A stretch of 64,000 nucleotides of DNA, from the NCBI GenBank assembly GCA_039105265.1, contig JAPFFF010000021.1, positions 806,001 through 870,000 of the forward strand. The letters run 5' to 3'. A program made the translations under genes and the position numbers. The stretch comes from Tritrichomonas musculus. Taxonomy: Eukaryota; Parabasalia; Tritrichomonadida; Tritrichomonadidae. The notes under the pieces are model-generated. The model did no database searches, was not told the origin of the DNA, and worked only from the letters and a program-made list of their open reading frames with translations. Below are positions 39,629-51,900 of this stretch, piece after piece; the stretch's first letter is position 1; the number at the start of each line of letters is the position of its first letter.

Positions 39629-40825
39629 ATGATTAATGATGATAGAAAATCTAAAGGAGATTTAGATGATATTCCATATGAAATAGAATCACCTTTAGAT
39701 GATAAGTATTTTATCGATCAACATTCTGCATTATATAATATTTTCATCTATTTTTACATTTTATTTTTTTATGGATTTTCTGTTTTTATTATCTACAGAG
39801 CAATTCATTTTCCAATATTGGATAAACAGTATTATTTAACAGAATCATGCAAAAATTTTGAATCACAACAGTGCATAATTAAATTTGCACAAATTCCATT
39901 TAAAAATGCACATTTAAAAATATATGCTGAATTATATCCTATAATGAAACCTTATTATGACTTAGATGCTCTTTTTAATATATCAACATTTCCCACTAAG
40001 CATATATATTCAGACATATCATTTTCTAATTTAACTAACCAAAAAGACAAAACAGAAAATTCATTGACAGTTTTTGAACATGATATTTTAAATATCAAAT
40101 TTATCAATATACAATGCTACTTTTCTACTCAGATTCATAATTTTTCTGAAATTAAATTAACAGTCCAAATATCATCAAATTACAATTATGATTTTATGCT
40201 ATATTGCTACCTATATTTTGCTTTTACAGCTCTTTTATTCATATTGATTAAAATACATCAGCTAACAAAACTTGATGATATAAAACTAAATCAATTCATT
40301 CCATTAATTTTTCTATGCTTTTGCTTAGTTTCATCTTTTTCAATCTTTTTACTAGATCATAATCATTCTTCCTTAGTACAAAAAATATCAAATGCATATC
40401 TTTCAACCTTGTATTTCGAGATTTCATTTTCATTTATTTTTTTCACAATTTATTCACTTCCTTTCAATTTTTTGGAATCATTTTTTGATTTCTTTTTATC
40501 CATTCTGATTCTACTTTATTCATTCCTTTTCCAAATATTCAGAATGCATACTAGACAAACAAACCCAAATGTATTTCTGGCTTTGCTTTATGTTACATAT
40601 GTATTAAGAAACTTACAAAAAGGATATTTTTGGTTCATTATACGAAGCAAGCAAACTTTAATAAGAAGTATTGTTTATACAATCATTAACATAACTACGA
40701 CTTCCATTTTGTTTTTTTGCCATTATTCAATTGCAATAAAAGAAAACAAACAAATATTTCTTCTTTGCATGTTCATTTCACTTATTTCATATAGTATCGC
40801 AATGATAATATACAATTCACCATAA
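39629..40825 (+). CDS. Polytopic membrane protein, GOST-like layout
   Basis: 398 aa from ATG 39629. A soluble acidic start (1-34) is followed by a first membrane segment about 36-60 (IFIYFYILFFYGFSVFIIY). Then comes a ~130-residue extramembrane domain with paired cysteines (ESCKNFESQQC), then six or seven further membrane helices from about 190 to 395 (FMLYCYLYFAFTALLFILI; IPLIFLCFCLVSSFSIFLL; EISFSFIFFTIYSLPF; FFLSILILLYSFLFQIF; IVYTIINITTTSILFF; IFLLCMFISLISYSIAMII). One N-terminal anchor, a luminal domain and a seven-helix bundle is the layout of GOST proteins (TMEM87, Wntless, TMEM181-type) that act in Golgi trafficking. The similarity is in topology only. The gene sits between two armadillo-like genes. 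Confidence 0.7.
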   Translation: MINDDRKSKGDLDDIPYEIESPLDDKYFIDQHSALYNIFIYFYILFFYGFSVFIIYRAIHFPILDKQYYLTESCKNFESQQCIIKFAQIPFKNAHLKIYAELYPIMKPYYDLDALFNISTFPTKHIYSDISFSNLTNQKDKTENSLTVFEHDILNIKFINIQCYFSTQIHNFSEIKLTVQISSNYNYDFMLYCYLYFAFTALLFILIKIHQLTKLDDIKLNQFIPLIFLCFCLVSSFSIFLLDHNHSSLVQKISNAYLSTLYFEISFSFIFFTIYSLPFNFLESFFDFFLSILILLYSFLFQIFRMHTRQTNPNVFLALLYVTYVLRNLQKGYFWFIIRSKQTLIRSIVYTIINITTTSILFFCHYSIAIKENKQIFLLCMFISLISYSIAMIIYNSP

Positions 40826-41033
40826 AACAAATGAAATTTCATATAAATATATGTGAACAATTACAAAAGAGTTTTTATTTTTTTAGATAATTGTTACTGA
40901 ATAAGAAACAACAAAATTTTATTTCTGAAGTTTACAACATTTTAATCTGTATTTATACATTGACCATGTAATTGTAAGTAAAATATTAGATACATATATT
41001 ATTTAAAGCTCTTTATTTAATCTAAAACAAATA

Positions 41034-42416
41034 TTATAAATGGCTTTCGACAACTTTTTTGATTTTATCAAAAATAATTTGGGCATCATTTGAAAATTTA
41101 TCTTTACTTAAAGCCAGACATTGCATTTTATCATAAATTCCAATTGTTACCCATATATTTACTAAGCGAAGCAAATCACTCTGATTATCCTGTTTCTGTA
41201 AGTAAATGAAGATATAATAAGCCAATTCCAAAGCAAAAACAATGACCATTTCATCTGATGATAGAAGATCAATAATAATATCACTTATTACCTCAATAAA
41301 ATCTTTATTGTTTTTATTATGATATTTAAATAAAAGAGGAAAAATTGAGTCATTAGATTCTACAATTAAATTATTCAAAAACATCAAAGATTTTGCACGA
41401 ACAACAAAAGATTCATAATCTAAATTTTTCATAACAACTGAAATAACAGCTTCATTAACGTATTTTTGAATAAATTCTTGTGAAGGCATTTTAACATTTT
41501 TCTTCAATATTGAACAAATGATATTCATAACAAGGACATTTATTTTTTTATTGTTGTTGTACAAGAACAGAGAAAAGAGCAAATTCGGTTGAATTTTACT
41601 CAATATTTCAGCATGATCAGATAATCTATCTGTTAATTGAAGAAACAGAATAATGTCCTGATCACAGAAATCTGATTGTAAAAATAAAATATTATCAAAA
41701 TAATTTGACTTAACAAAAAGTTGCTCATCAAGTGAATGCTGAAAAAAGGAAATAATTACATAACAAAAAAGTTCAAACGTTTTAGCATCATGCATTTGTG
41801 GAGGTGGAAACGTAACAAACTCATCAAATAATAAATTAATATTTGCACTTTGGTCCATTGATTTGGTAAATAATGTAGTAAAGCGAACATCGTTTTTGTT
41901 GTTCATGAAATAGTCTTTGAAAATATGGATGGGAAAATGTGGAGATAATTTCATAAACATTAAAATATCAATGATCAAATTATTAGCATTTTCTGAGATT
42001 TTCTGATAGTAATTAATTAACATCAAGTCTCCTTTGAAATTAGCAAATGATTGAGAAAATGACTTATTTTTAATTAGTTCATGAAAGTGTAAAAAGATGG
42101 TTTCTTTGATTTCATCAGGTGATTGCTGCAAAACGTCAGCACATTGTTGAAAAAAAATCTGTAATATGCTCGGCGATTGTGTGTCAAAAAAAATAAACTG
42201 TGATTCTCTTTGAAAAATAAGATTAGCTAGTTCCCTCATTGTTTCAACAAAATAATCATATTTTTGCTCATTAAATAAATTTGTGAATCGAATAAATATA
42301 TGATGAAAATCACGAAAATCATCGTCCTTTGATTGATCTAACAAAATATCCTGATTAACCAAAGAATTCATTTGCATATCTTTATTCCCTTGCTTATATA
42401 AAAATTCATCTCCCAT
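41034..42416 (-). CDS. Armadillo/HEAT-like hypothetical protein (460 aa)
   Basis: ATG at 42416 (MGDEFLYKQGNKDMQ), TAA at 41034. It is all-helical with repeated hydrophobic helices (QIFFQQCADVLQQSPDEIKE, LFCYVIISFFQHSLDEQLF, LMFLNNLIVESNDSIFPLLF, VIVFALELAYYIFIYLQK), consistent with an alpha-solenoid. The start, helix spacing and size are like the 506-aa protein at 37991. The two may be paralogues, though they are too diverged to align by eye. It is divergent from the giant gene, with 507 bases between the starts. No catalytic motif, membrane segment or signal is seen. Confidence 0.75.
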   Translation of the reverse strand: MGDEFLYKQGNKDMQMNSLVNQDILLDQSKDDDFRDFHHIFIRFTNLFNEQKYDYFVETMRELANLIFQRESQFIFFDTQSPSILQIFFQQCADVLQQSPDEIKETIFLHFHELIKNKSFSQSFANFKGDLMLINYYQKISENANNLIIDILMFMKLSPHFPIHIFKDYFMNNKNDVRFTTLFTKSMDQSANINLLFDEFVTFPPPQMHDAKTFELFCYVIISFFQHSLDEQLFVKSNYFDNILFLQSDFCDQDIILFLQLTDRLSDHAEILSKIQPNLLFSLFLYNNNKKINVLVMNIICSILKKNVKMPSQEFIQKYVNEAVISVVMKNLDYESFVVRAKSLMFLNNLIVESNDSIFPLLFKYHNKNNKDFIEVISDIIIDLLSSDEMVIVFALELAYYIFIYLQKQDNQSDLLRLVNIWVTIGIYDKMQCLALSKDKFSNDAQIIFDKIKKVVESHL

Positions 42417-42923
42417 GAAAATTTTTAAATGGGAAGAGGAATTGATTTTTTCAAGTAACGAAGTTGACCGTTTATTAATCTCAGATTTCTAATTCTTTGA
42501 AGATTATCCAAATATATTCATACCAATCAATTAATAATAAAAAATATAATATCATAATGACATATTTAGTTATTTTTTGTCTGCTATTTAAATTGAGTGC
42601 TTCTAAATTTCACCTTCAATACGTTTAAAAATCAAAAATCGTTATAAATTTTATATAATGACAATTCAAAAGGTGAAAGTAATTTATGAAGGGCTATTTC
42701 GATATAATAAATAAAAAACAAATATCTTCATAAATAAATCAATTCTTACGTTATTAAATAATTATTATATTAACAATTTTAAGAAACCAAAAGGAATTTA
42801 CACTTTTTTTGTTTATTTTCTTTTGGTTTATCATAAAGAAAATAAACGTATCAAATATAGTAATAAATAACTTTTTGAAAGATTAATTAAATATTGAAAT
42901 ATTTAAACGAACGAAAAATTTGA
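42417..42923. other. Divergent promoter region of the giant gene
   Basis: A 507-bp AT-rich spacer between divergent starts, with no ORF. ACTTTTTGAAAGATTAAT at about 42871 lies about 50 bases upstream of the giant gene's ATG. No recognised promoter consensus. Confidence 0.4.
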
Positions 42924-45900
42924 ATGAACAATGTAAACGTTAAAAAATCTATGTCTTCTCAGATTGGTACTGGCTCAACGATGGATAATACATTTCTTCC
43001 AGAAGACACACAACTTACAGCAGATGAACTTAACAGACAGCTTTTGAATTTAAAAGAAGAAAATAAACAAATGGGAAAAATCAATCAAGAATTAAATGAA
43101 AAATTACGTGATGCAACAACATATAATCAAGCACTTGGTCTTGACTTATATCGTCTCGATCAATTGATTTCTGAAGTTGAAGATAAATATCGAACAAATT
43201 TAGAAAAAACGAGAGAATTACACGCAAAAACAAAAGAACTGAAACGAAAAACAAATGACTATAAAAGTGCTCTAGGAGAAAATTCTGAAGCAGCAGAAAT
43301 GGCCAAGAAAATGCAGATTTTACAAGAATTTAGAGATCAAGCAACTCGTGGATTAGGCGAACTTGAATCAATTTTATCCGACGACAACTTTACGGAGCTT
43401 CATGGTGCATTACATAGCCTTGAAGAAAAGATTCATTTTCTCTTTTGGAATAACCATGATTTGGAACATTCTGTAAATGCAGTTTCTAAAAAGTTACCAC
43501 AAAATCAACTTAATCAACTAGTTGATAAAAATTGTGGAACAATCGAAAAAATTAAAAATACTAAAGACGACTGGGAAAAAATAAAGCTTTACCAAAGCAG
43601 AGGTCTACTAAGCAGTAGTGGTCAAGGAGAAAATTCGAATCCACCACTTGCATTAGCTGGTCCGGCTTCTATTTCCCCTCATCCAACTTCTGTTTCAAAA
43701 TCTCCTTCAAATGCACATACCAACAAAAACATATCAAATCCAAATGAAAAAGATTCACGCCCAAGTGGGTCACCTCCTTCACCAGATCCATCTGACGAAT
43801 CATCAGAAGCATTACTTAGCGACCCAGAGGAATCTACATATTCATCTGATGGCGAGGAAGAAGTTGTAAAAGTTGATATAGCTATTCAATCTGAACAGGC
43901 TATTGACGACCAAACTGAAGAAGAAGACCTTCCCGCCGAAAGGTCTACATCTTTATTAGTAAAGCCTCAAAAATCTCCATCAGTAAAGAAACAGTGTAAC
44001 GATCTTATGCACGCAGAAGAAGAAGATACTGCTCCTAATAATCTTGTTGATTATTTGACAGATACTTCAAAATCACAAAAATTAGAGGCGGTTCAGGTTC
44101 CTGTTTCAGATAGGAGCCAAAAAACAGCTTCTAAGGCTATTAATATGTCCAAACCCAAAATCCAAAGCCCTGCTAAGGAACAGGCCAAACCGAAAGCTCA
44201 AAGCAAACCCAGACCAAGACACAATGTATTTGAACCACCTCGAACAGCTTATGATAGTGATTTACAAACAGATGACACCATCACAGTCTTTGAATCAAAA
44301 GAATCAACATCAGACATAGAATCCGTTAAAGAAAATGAAAAAGAAATACCACAAGAAACGAAACGAAAAACACCACCTAAGAGAGTAGAGACACCAAACG
44401 AAGAAGAACAACAAGAAACGCCTCGCAAAGAAAAAGCCAAAAAAGTTGATAGATATGCTCATAGAAGAGGAGGACCAGCAGACAATCGTTCTGAAAGCTC
44501 ATTTAACCTTGAAAACGCTTATGGCAAATTTAGTGATAACGACTTAGAGGATTCAGAAGTGAATCCAGTTATTCCTAAGCCAGAAAGTGAATCTCCAAAA
44601 TCGAAGAAACGTTCAAGCACACCTCGACAAGAAACCGAACAAACTCAAGAACAAAAACCAACAAAACGATCTGCAGGCGGTAAATATAAAAATCAAAGAG
44701 ACTCTGGAAATCGTTCTGTATTCTCACTTGATTTGGATAACAATTATGGCCAATTCAACACAGAAGATTTAGTAGAATCAGAAGTGGCTAAAGAACCATC
44801 ACAGAAAGAAGAGTCACCTAAAGAAAAGAAACGCTCTAGGACTCCTACAAAACAATCAGTTCAAACTAAAGAACCAACAACTAATAAACAACAACAAGAA
44901 CGCAGACTTCGTCAAGAGAAAGAATTATCAGAATTCTCACTTGACTTAGATAACAGCTATGGTCAATTTAACACTGGAGACTTAAAATCATCCGAAGAAG
45001 CCAAAGAACCATCACAGAAAAAAGAACCACCTAAAGAAAAGAAACGCTCTAGGACTTCAACCAAAGAATCAGAAAGAAAACAAGAACAAGAATCACCAAA
45101 GCGATCTACAGGAGATAAGAATAAGCATCAGAAAAATACTGAAAATCGTTCTGTATCCTCAATTGATTTGGATAACAATTATGGCCAATTCAACACAGAA
45201 GATTTAGTAGAATCAGAAGTAGCTAAAGAACCATCACAGAAAGAAGAATCACCTAAAGAAAAGAAACGCTCTAGGACTCCTACAAAACAATCAGTTCAAA
45301 CTAAAGAACCAACAACTAATAAACAACAACAAGAACGCAGACTTCGTCAAGAGAAAGAATTATCAGAATTCTCACTTGACTTAGATAACAGCTATGGTCA
45401 ATTTAACACTGGAGACTTAAAATCATCCGAAGAAGCCAAAGAACCATCACAGAAAGAAGAACAACCTAAAGAAAAGAAACGCTCAAGGACCCCTACCAAA
45501 CAATCAGTTCAAACAAAAGAACAAATAACTAATAAACAACAACAAGAACGCAGACTTCGTCAAGAGAAAGAATTATCAGATTTTTCACTTGATTTGAACA
45601 ATAGTTATGGTCAATTCAACACTGGAGACTTAAAATCATCCGAAGAAGCCAAAGAACCATCACAGAAAGAAGAACCACCTAAAGAAAAGAAACGCTCTAG
45701 GACTCCTACAAAACAATCAGTTCAAACCAAAGAAACAACAACTAAAAAACCACAACAAGAACGCAAAGTTCATCAAGAGAAAGAATTATCAGATTTTTCA
45801 CTTGATTTGAACAATAGTTATGGTCAATTTAACACTGGAGACTTAAAATCATCTGAAGAAACTAAAGAACCATCACAGAAAGAAGAACCACCTAAAGAAA

Positions 45901-48900
45901 AGAAACGCTCAAGGACTCCTACAAAACAATCAGAAAAAACACCAAAACAAACTGAAACGAACAAACACAAGAACGTACGTCAAGAAGAGAAAGAGTCATC
46001 AGAATTCTCTCTCGATTTGGACAACATTTACGGCAAATTCAAACCAGAAGATTTGAACGAATCAGAAGAAACTCATGAGCAGCCAAAGGTTGAATCACCA
46101 AAAGAAAAGAAACGTTCAAGAACACCACGCAAAGAATCAGAAAAAACACCAAGACAAACTGAAACGAATAAACATAAGAGCATACCTCAAGAAGGTAAAG
46201 ATTCATCAGAATTTTCTCTCGATTTGGACAACATTTACGGAAAGTTCAAACCAGAAGATCTGAACGAATCAGAAGAAACTCATGAACAACCAAAGGTTGA
46301 ATCACCCAAAGAAACTAAACGACAAAGAAAACCACGCCAAGAACAAGTCCAAACCAAAGAACGAGAAACAGATAAACACAAACGAAGAAATCAAGAAGAA
46401 AAAGAATCTTCAGAATTCTCTCTCGATTTAGACAATATTTACGGAAAGTTCAAACCAGAAGATTTGAACGAATCAGAAGAAAAGAAAGAACAAGTTAAAA
46501 TTGAATCACCAAAAGAAAAGAAGCGTTCAAGGACTCCTCGTCAAGAATCGGAAAAAGCACAAAAGCAAACCGAAACAAACAAGCACAAACGCAACAATCA
46601 AGAAGAGAAAGAATCATCAGAATTTTCACTCGATTTAGACAATGTTTACGGAAAGTTCAAACCAGAAGATTTGAAAGAGTCAGAAGAAGAACCTCATGAG
46701 GAAGCTAACGAAGAATCACCAAAGCAAAAGAAACGACAAACAAGATCACAGAAGACACAATCCAAAGAACCAGAAACGAACAAACGCAGACTTCATCGTC
46801 AACAAGATAAAGAATCCTCAGAATTCTCTCTCGATTTAGACAATGTTTATGGCAAATTCAAACAAGAAGATTTGAAAGAGTCCGGCGAACCTCATGAAGA
46901 AGACTCTGAAGAAGCTGATGAAGAGTCGTCAAAGCAAAAGAAGCGACAAACAAGATCACAGAAGACAAAATCCAAAGAGCCAGAAACGAACAAACACAGA
47001 CTTCATCGTCAACAAGATAAAGAATCCTCAGAATTTTCACTCGATTTAGACAATGTTTATGGCAAATTCAAACAAGAAGATTTGAAAGAGTCAGAAGAGC
47101 CTCATGAAGAAGATTCTGAAGAAAATAACGAAGAATCATCAAAGCAAAAGAAGCGACAAACAAGATCACAGAAGACAAAATCCAAAGAACCAGAAACGAA
47201 CAAACACAGACTTCATCGTCAACAAGATAAAGAATCTTCAGAATTCTCTCTCGATTTAGACAATGTTTATGGCAAATTCAAACAAGAAGATTTGAAAGAG
47301 TCAGAAGAAAATAAAGAACAAACCGAGATTGAATCAACAAAGGATAAGAAACGTCAAAGTTCATCGAGACCACAGACAGAAAAGGCCAAATCAACCACTC
47401 ACAAAGCTTATGCCAAAGGCCATGAGAGAGAACCTACTGGCCAATCTGACAGCTCACTTAACTTATCCGATGAGTATGGCCAATTCAAAGATCGTGATTT
47501 ACACGAATCACATGAAAATGCTCCAGCTGAAATCGAAGAAGAGGAAGATGTTCCTGAATCCAAATCTTCAACCAGAAAAGACAAAACAAAGTCAAAAGGC
47601 AAACAAACAAAGAAAGGTGCAGATAGCCTTTTCAGCGCTGCTCACCAGAGCGACATGGACTTGGAAGATGCTTATGGAGTTCTTGATCCAAACGGACCTG
47701 TTGAAACTGAAGCTGAACCAGAAATTGAATCAGAAAAATCAAGTAAAAGAACAGATACAATCAAATCATCTAAATCAAAACGAACTCAACAGGATCAGAA
47801 GAAGCCACGCGCTCAAAGCAGAAAACAACAGAATGCATCAGATAGCGAATTAGATTTGGATAACTTTTACGGAACTTTACATCCAGAAAATGAAAGTGAA
47901 GCACAAGGTCCTCCAAACGATTCAGAATCGGATAATCAAAGCGTTAAAAGCAATCTTTCATCAGCATCAAATCAATCTACAGCTAAAAAAGTTTCATTCA
48001 AATTAAAGCCTGTTCCAAAGACATCAGAAAGCGAAATTGATTTAGATGACGAATTCGGTAAACTCGATCCAAATGGTCCTACAGAAACAGATGCTGAACA
48101 AGCAATTGAATCAGAAGAATCAAGCAGAAAATCAGAAGCTCTCAAAACAAAACAATCAGACAAATCACAAAAGAAACCTTCTGCTCAACGCAGAAGAAAT
48201 CAAAATGCATCAGATAGTGAATTAGATTTGGATAACTTTTACGGAACTCTCAATCCAGATGATCATAGCGAATCAGCCGCACCTAAATTAGAAGAGGAAG
48301 AAAGCGATAACAGTTCATCACCTCCACATACAAAGAATACAAAATCCGAGAAAATTGTATTAAAGCGAAAGCCAAGCGATAAATTATTCGAAAGTGAATT
48401 TGATTTAGATGATGAAATTGCATTACTTGATCCTAATGGACCAGTAGAAACTGATGTTGAATCAGAAGTTCATCCAGAAAAAGAATCAAGAAAGACAGAT
48501 TCACACAAATCTAAGAAATCAGATAAACCACAAAAGAGATCTGTTAGAGACAGAAATCAAAATGCTTCCGAAAGTGATATCTTGGATATCGATAATGCTT
48601 ATGGAACATTAGATCCAAATGGTCCAGTTGATTCTGAAGTCGGAGGAGAATCTGATGCTTTAAGCAAACATACCGAATCCAATCGAAAAGGTGCCACATC
48701 AAAGGCAACATCACGAACAAGAAGAAGTGCAATTGTAAATTCAGAGAAAGGTGAAAGTAGTGAGTTTGATTGGGATGCCGAATTAGGCAAACTTGATCCA
48801 AACGGACCTATATCAACCGAAGCAGAAGGTCCATCAGAAGAAGAAGGCAAGAACAGTGAAAGTAGCCAAAAGGGCAAAACCAAAACTTCAACCAAAGCCA

Positions 48901-51900
48901 CACGATCACGAAAGTCTAAGAACGAAAGCGAAACTGAAGATAGCTTATTGGACATTGATAATGCATATGGAAAACTAGATCCAAACGGACCCGTTGAATC
49001 TGAAATTGAAGAAGAATCAGAAGGTCAATCAGACCGAAGGACAGTCAAATCATCAACAGCCACAACAAGAACAACTCGCAGCATTCGTAACCAAAAAGAA
49101 CAATCTACAACAGAAAGCGAGTTTGACTTTGATATGGAAGTTGGCAAACTTGATCCAAACGGACCTGTACTAACTGACACAGAAGGAGAATCAGAAGCTG
49201 GAAGCAAACGTGGAGAAGATAGCACAAGCACAGTTACTACTACAAAGTTGACCAGATCTACAAGAAGACATAAAAGTGCAACTGATGAAGAAAGCGAATT
49301 TGACTTTGAGAATTCTTATGGAAAATTAGATCCAAATGGACCAATTGAATCAGAAGCTGAACATTCAGAAGCAGGAAGCAAGCGCTCGAAATCTGAGACA
49401 AGATCAATAATATCAACAACAACTAGAACAACCAGAAGCATCAGACATCCAAAGGATGAACAATCTACAACAGAAAGCGAAATTGATCTTGATGATGAAA
49501 TCGGCAAACTTGATCCTAACGGACCATTTCAAACTGATACTGAACAATCAGATTCCAAGTCTAAGTCAATTACTTCTGCAACACCAACAGAAGTTCTTCC
49601 TTCATTTAGAAGAAGAAGAAGGAGACATGGCGACGAAGAAGAATCAGAAAGTGAATTTGCAACAGATGATGAACTTGGCAAACTTGATCCAAACGGTCCA
49701 ATCGATTCAGAAAAGGCAGCAATCGCAGAGATATTCCAAGGAATCGAATCCACACCAGGTAAACAAAAGACTAAGAAGAAGAAAGATAAGGAAGACAAAA
49801 TCTTCTCTACAGAGAGTGAATTTGACTTTGATGAAGAAATTGGCAAACTTGATCCAAACGCCAACACAGAACTTTCATCATCTTCATCACGTCGTTCAGG
49901 AAGAAGTCAGAAAGATGAAGATTATCTTTCAAGAAAAGCAAAAATCGCTGAAAGAAGAAGAAAGAGGGCACTTTTGGCTAATGGCCTTAGCAGTGAATTT
50001 GACTTCGATGATGAAATCGCTCAACTTGATCCTGAAGGTAAAAACTTGATGTCTTCTTCAACTGGATCTGGAACAGGCAAAGATAGTTCTAACAGTAAAA
50101 GCATGGCTAGCATGCTTCGTCATTCACAAATTAATGACAGGAGAAAGAAGAGAGCTTTACAAAATCTTGAGGAAGAAGATACTTCTGATCTTGATGCTGA
50201 AATAGCAAGACTTGATCCAAACGGTCCAGTTTCACTCTCATCAGATTCACGCAAAGATTCACAACAACCTTTGATTAAGTCACATAAGAGAAGGAGACAA
50301 CGTGGCTTCGAAGAAGAAGAAAGCCAACTTAGCTCTAATGATGAAGTTGCTCGATTGAATCCAAATGGACCAGTTGATTCGTCATCAGATTATGATCAAA
50401 ATGAATGGGACAAAGATGAAGAATCTGATATCTTAAAGGACGCTATTAAAGAAGAGGAAGAAGTTATTCGAATTAGAAGAAAGAGAAGACAAGAAACTCA
50501 TGAAGAAGAAGATTACGATTATGACGATATTTGTGGACTTCTCGATCCAGACGCTTCAATATCATTAACATCTTCTGCAACTTATGACAAAGATAAGATA
50601 TATTCAAGACGCGCTAAAAGGAGGGCAGAGGATAGAGATAACATTACAGAAAGTGAACTCGGCTCAGATGAAGAAAGAACTATTCTCAATCCTTCAGCAA
50701 CTACATTCACTACCACAAGTACATCTGAATTAGAAAGAGAAAAGAGTGATGAATCAACCCTACTTAATGATGCTATTGAAGAAGAAGCAGCTAGACGAAG
50801 AAGAAGGAAGCGTAACGAAGAAGAAGAGTATGAAAGTTATGATTATGATGACATCAGAGCTATTCTCGATCCAAATGGTCAAAACTTATCTTCATCATCA
50901 ACAGATGTTTCGTTGTTCGAAAGAACAAAGGATGATGAATTAAGATTCGCAGCACGCGCTAAACGATATGAACAAAGACTAGAACAAGGCCTTCCTGTTT
51001 CGCCACTTGGTCAACTTAATCCTAACCAAAGATTTGAATCAAGTTCATCATCACACGGAACTTCATCAGAAGCACGAATTAACAGCGAAGAATCCGAACA
51101 ACTTAGACGAGCTCTTAGCGAAGAAGAAAAAGTTAAACAAAGACGACGTAAGCACAATCCAGAGGCAAGCAGCTCAATTGATTATGATGATGTAAGAGCA
51201 ATTCTCGATCCAAATGCCGAAATTTCAACATCAACATCACAGATGGAGAGAGACAAGAGTGACGAAGAAAGATTTGCAGCTCGTGCATTAAGATACGAAC
51301 AACGTAAAGAGCAAGGACTTCCAGTTTCACCTCTTGGCACAGATGATGAACTCGGCCAAATTTATCCAGGTCAACGATTTGCAACATCATCATCAGAAAT
51401 GAATACATCATCAATTGCTCGCATGAACAGTGAAGAATCAGAGAATCTCAGAGAAGCGATAAATGAAGAAGATAAAGTTAAACAAAGACGACGTAAGCGA
51501 AATCCAGAGGCAAGCAGCTCAATTGATTATGATGATGTAAGAGCAATTCTCGATCCAAATGCCGAAATTTCAACATCAACATCACAGATGGAGAGAGACA
51601 AGAGTGACGAAGAAAGATTTGCAGCTCGTGCATTAAGATACGAACAACGTAAAGAACAAGGACTTCCAGTCTCACCTCTTGGCACAGATGATGAACTCGG
51701 TCAGCTTTATCCAGGCCAACGATTTGCTACATCATCATCAGAAATGGGCACATCATCAATTGCTCGCATGAACAGTGAAGAATCCGAAAATCTCAGAGAA
51801 GCGATAAATGAAGAAGACAAAGTTAAACAAAGACGTCGCAAGCGAAATCCAGAAGCCAGCAGCTCACTTGATTATGACGATGCTTATGGCAGACTCGATC

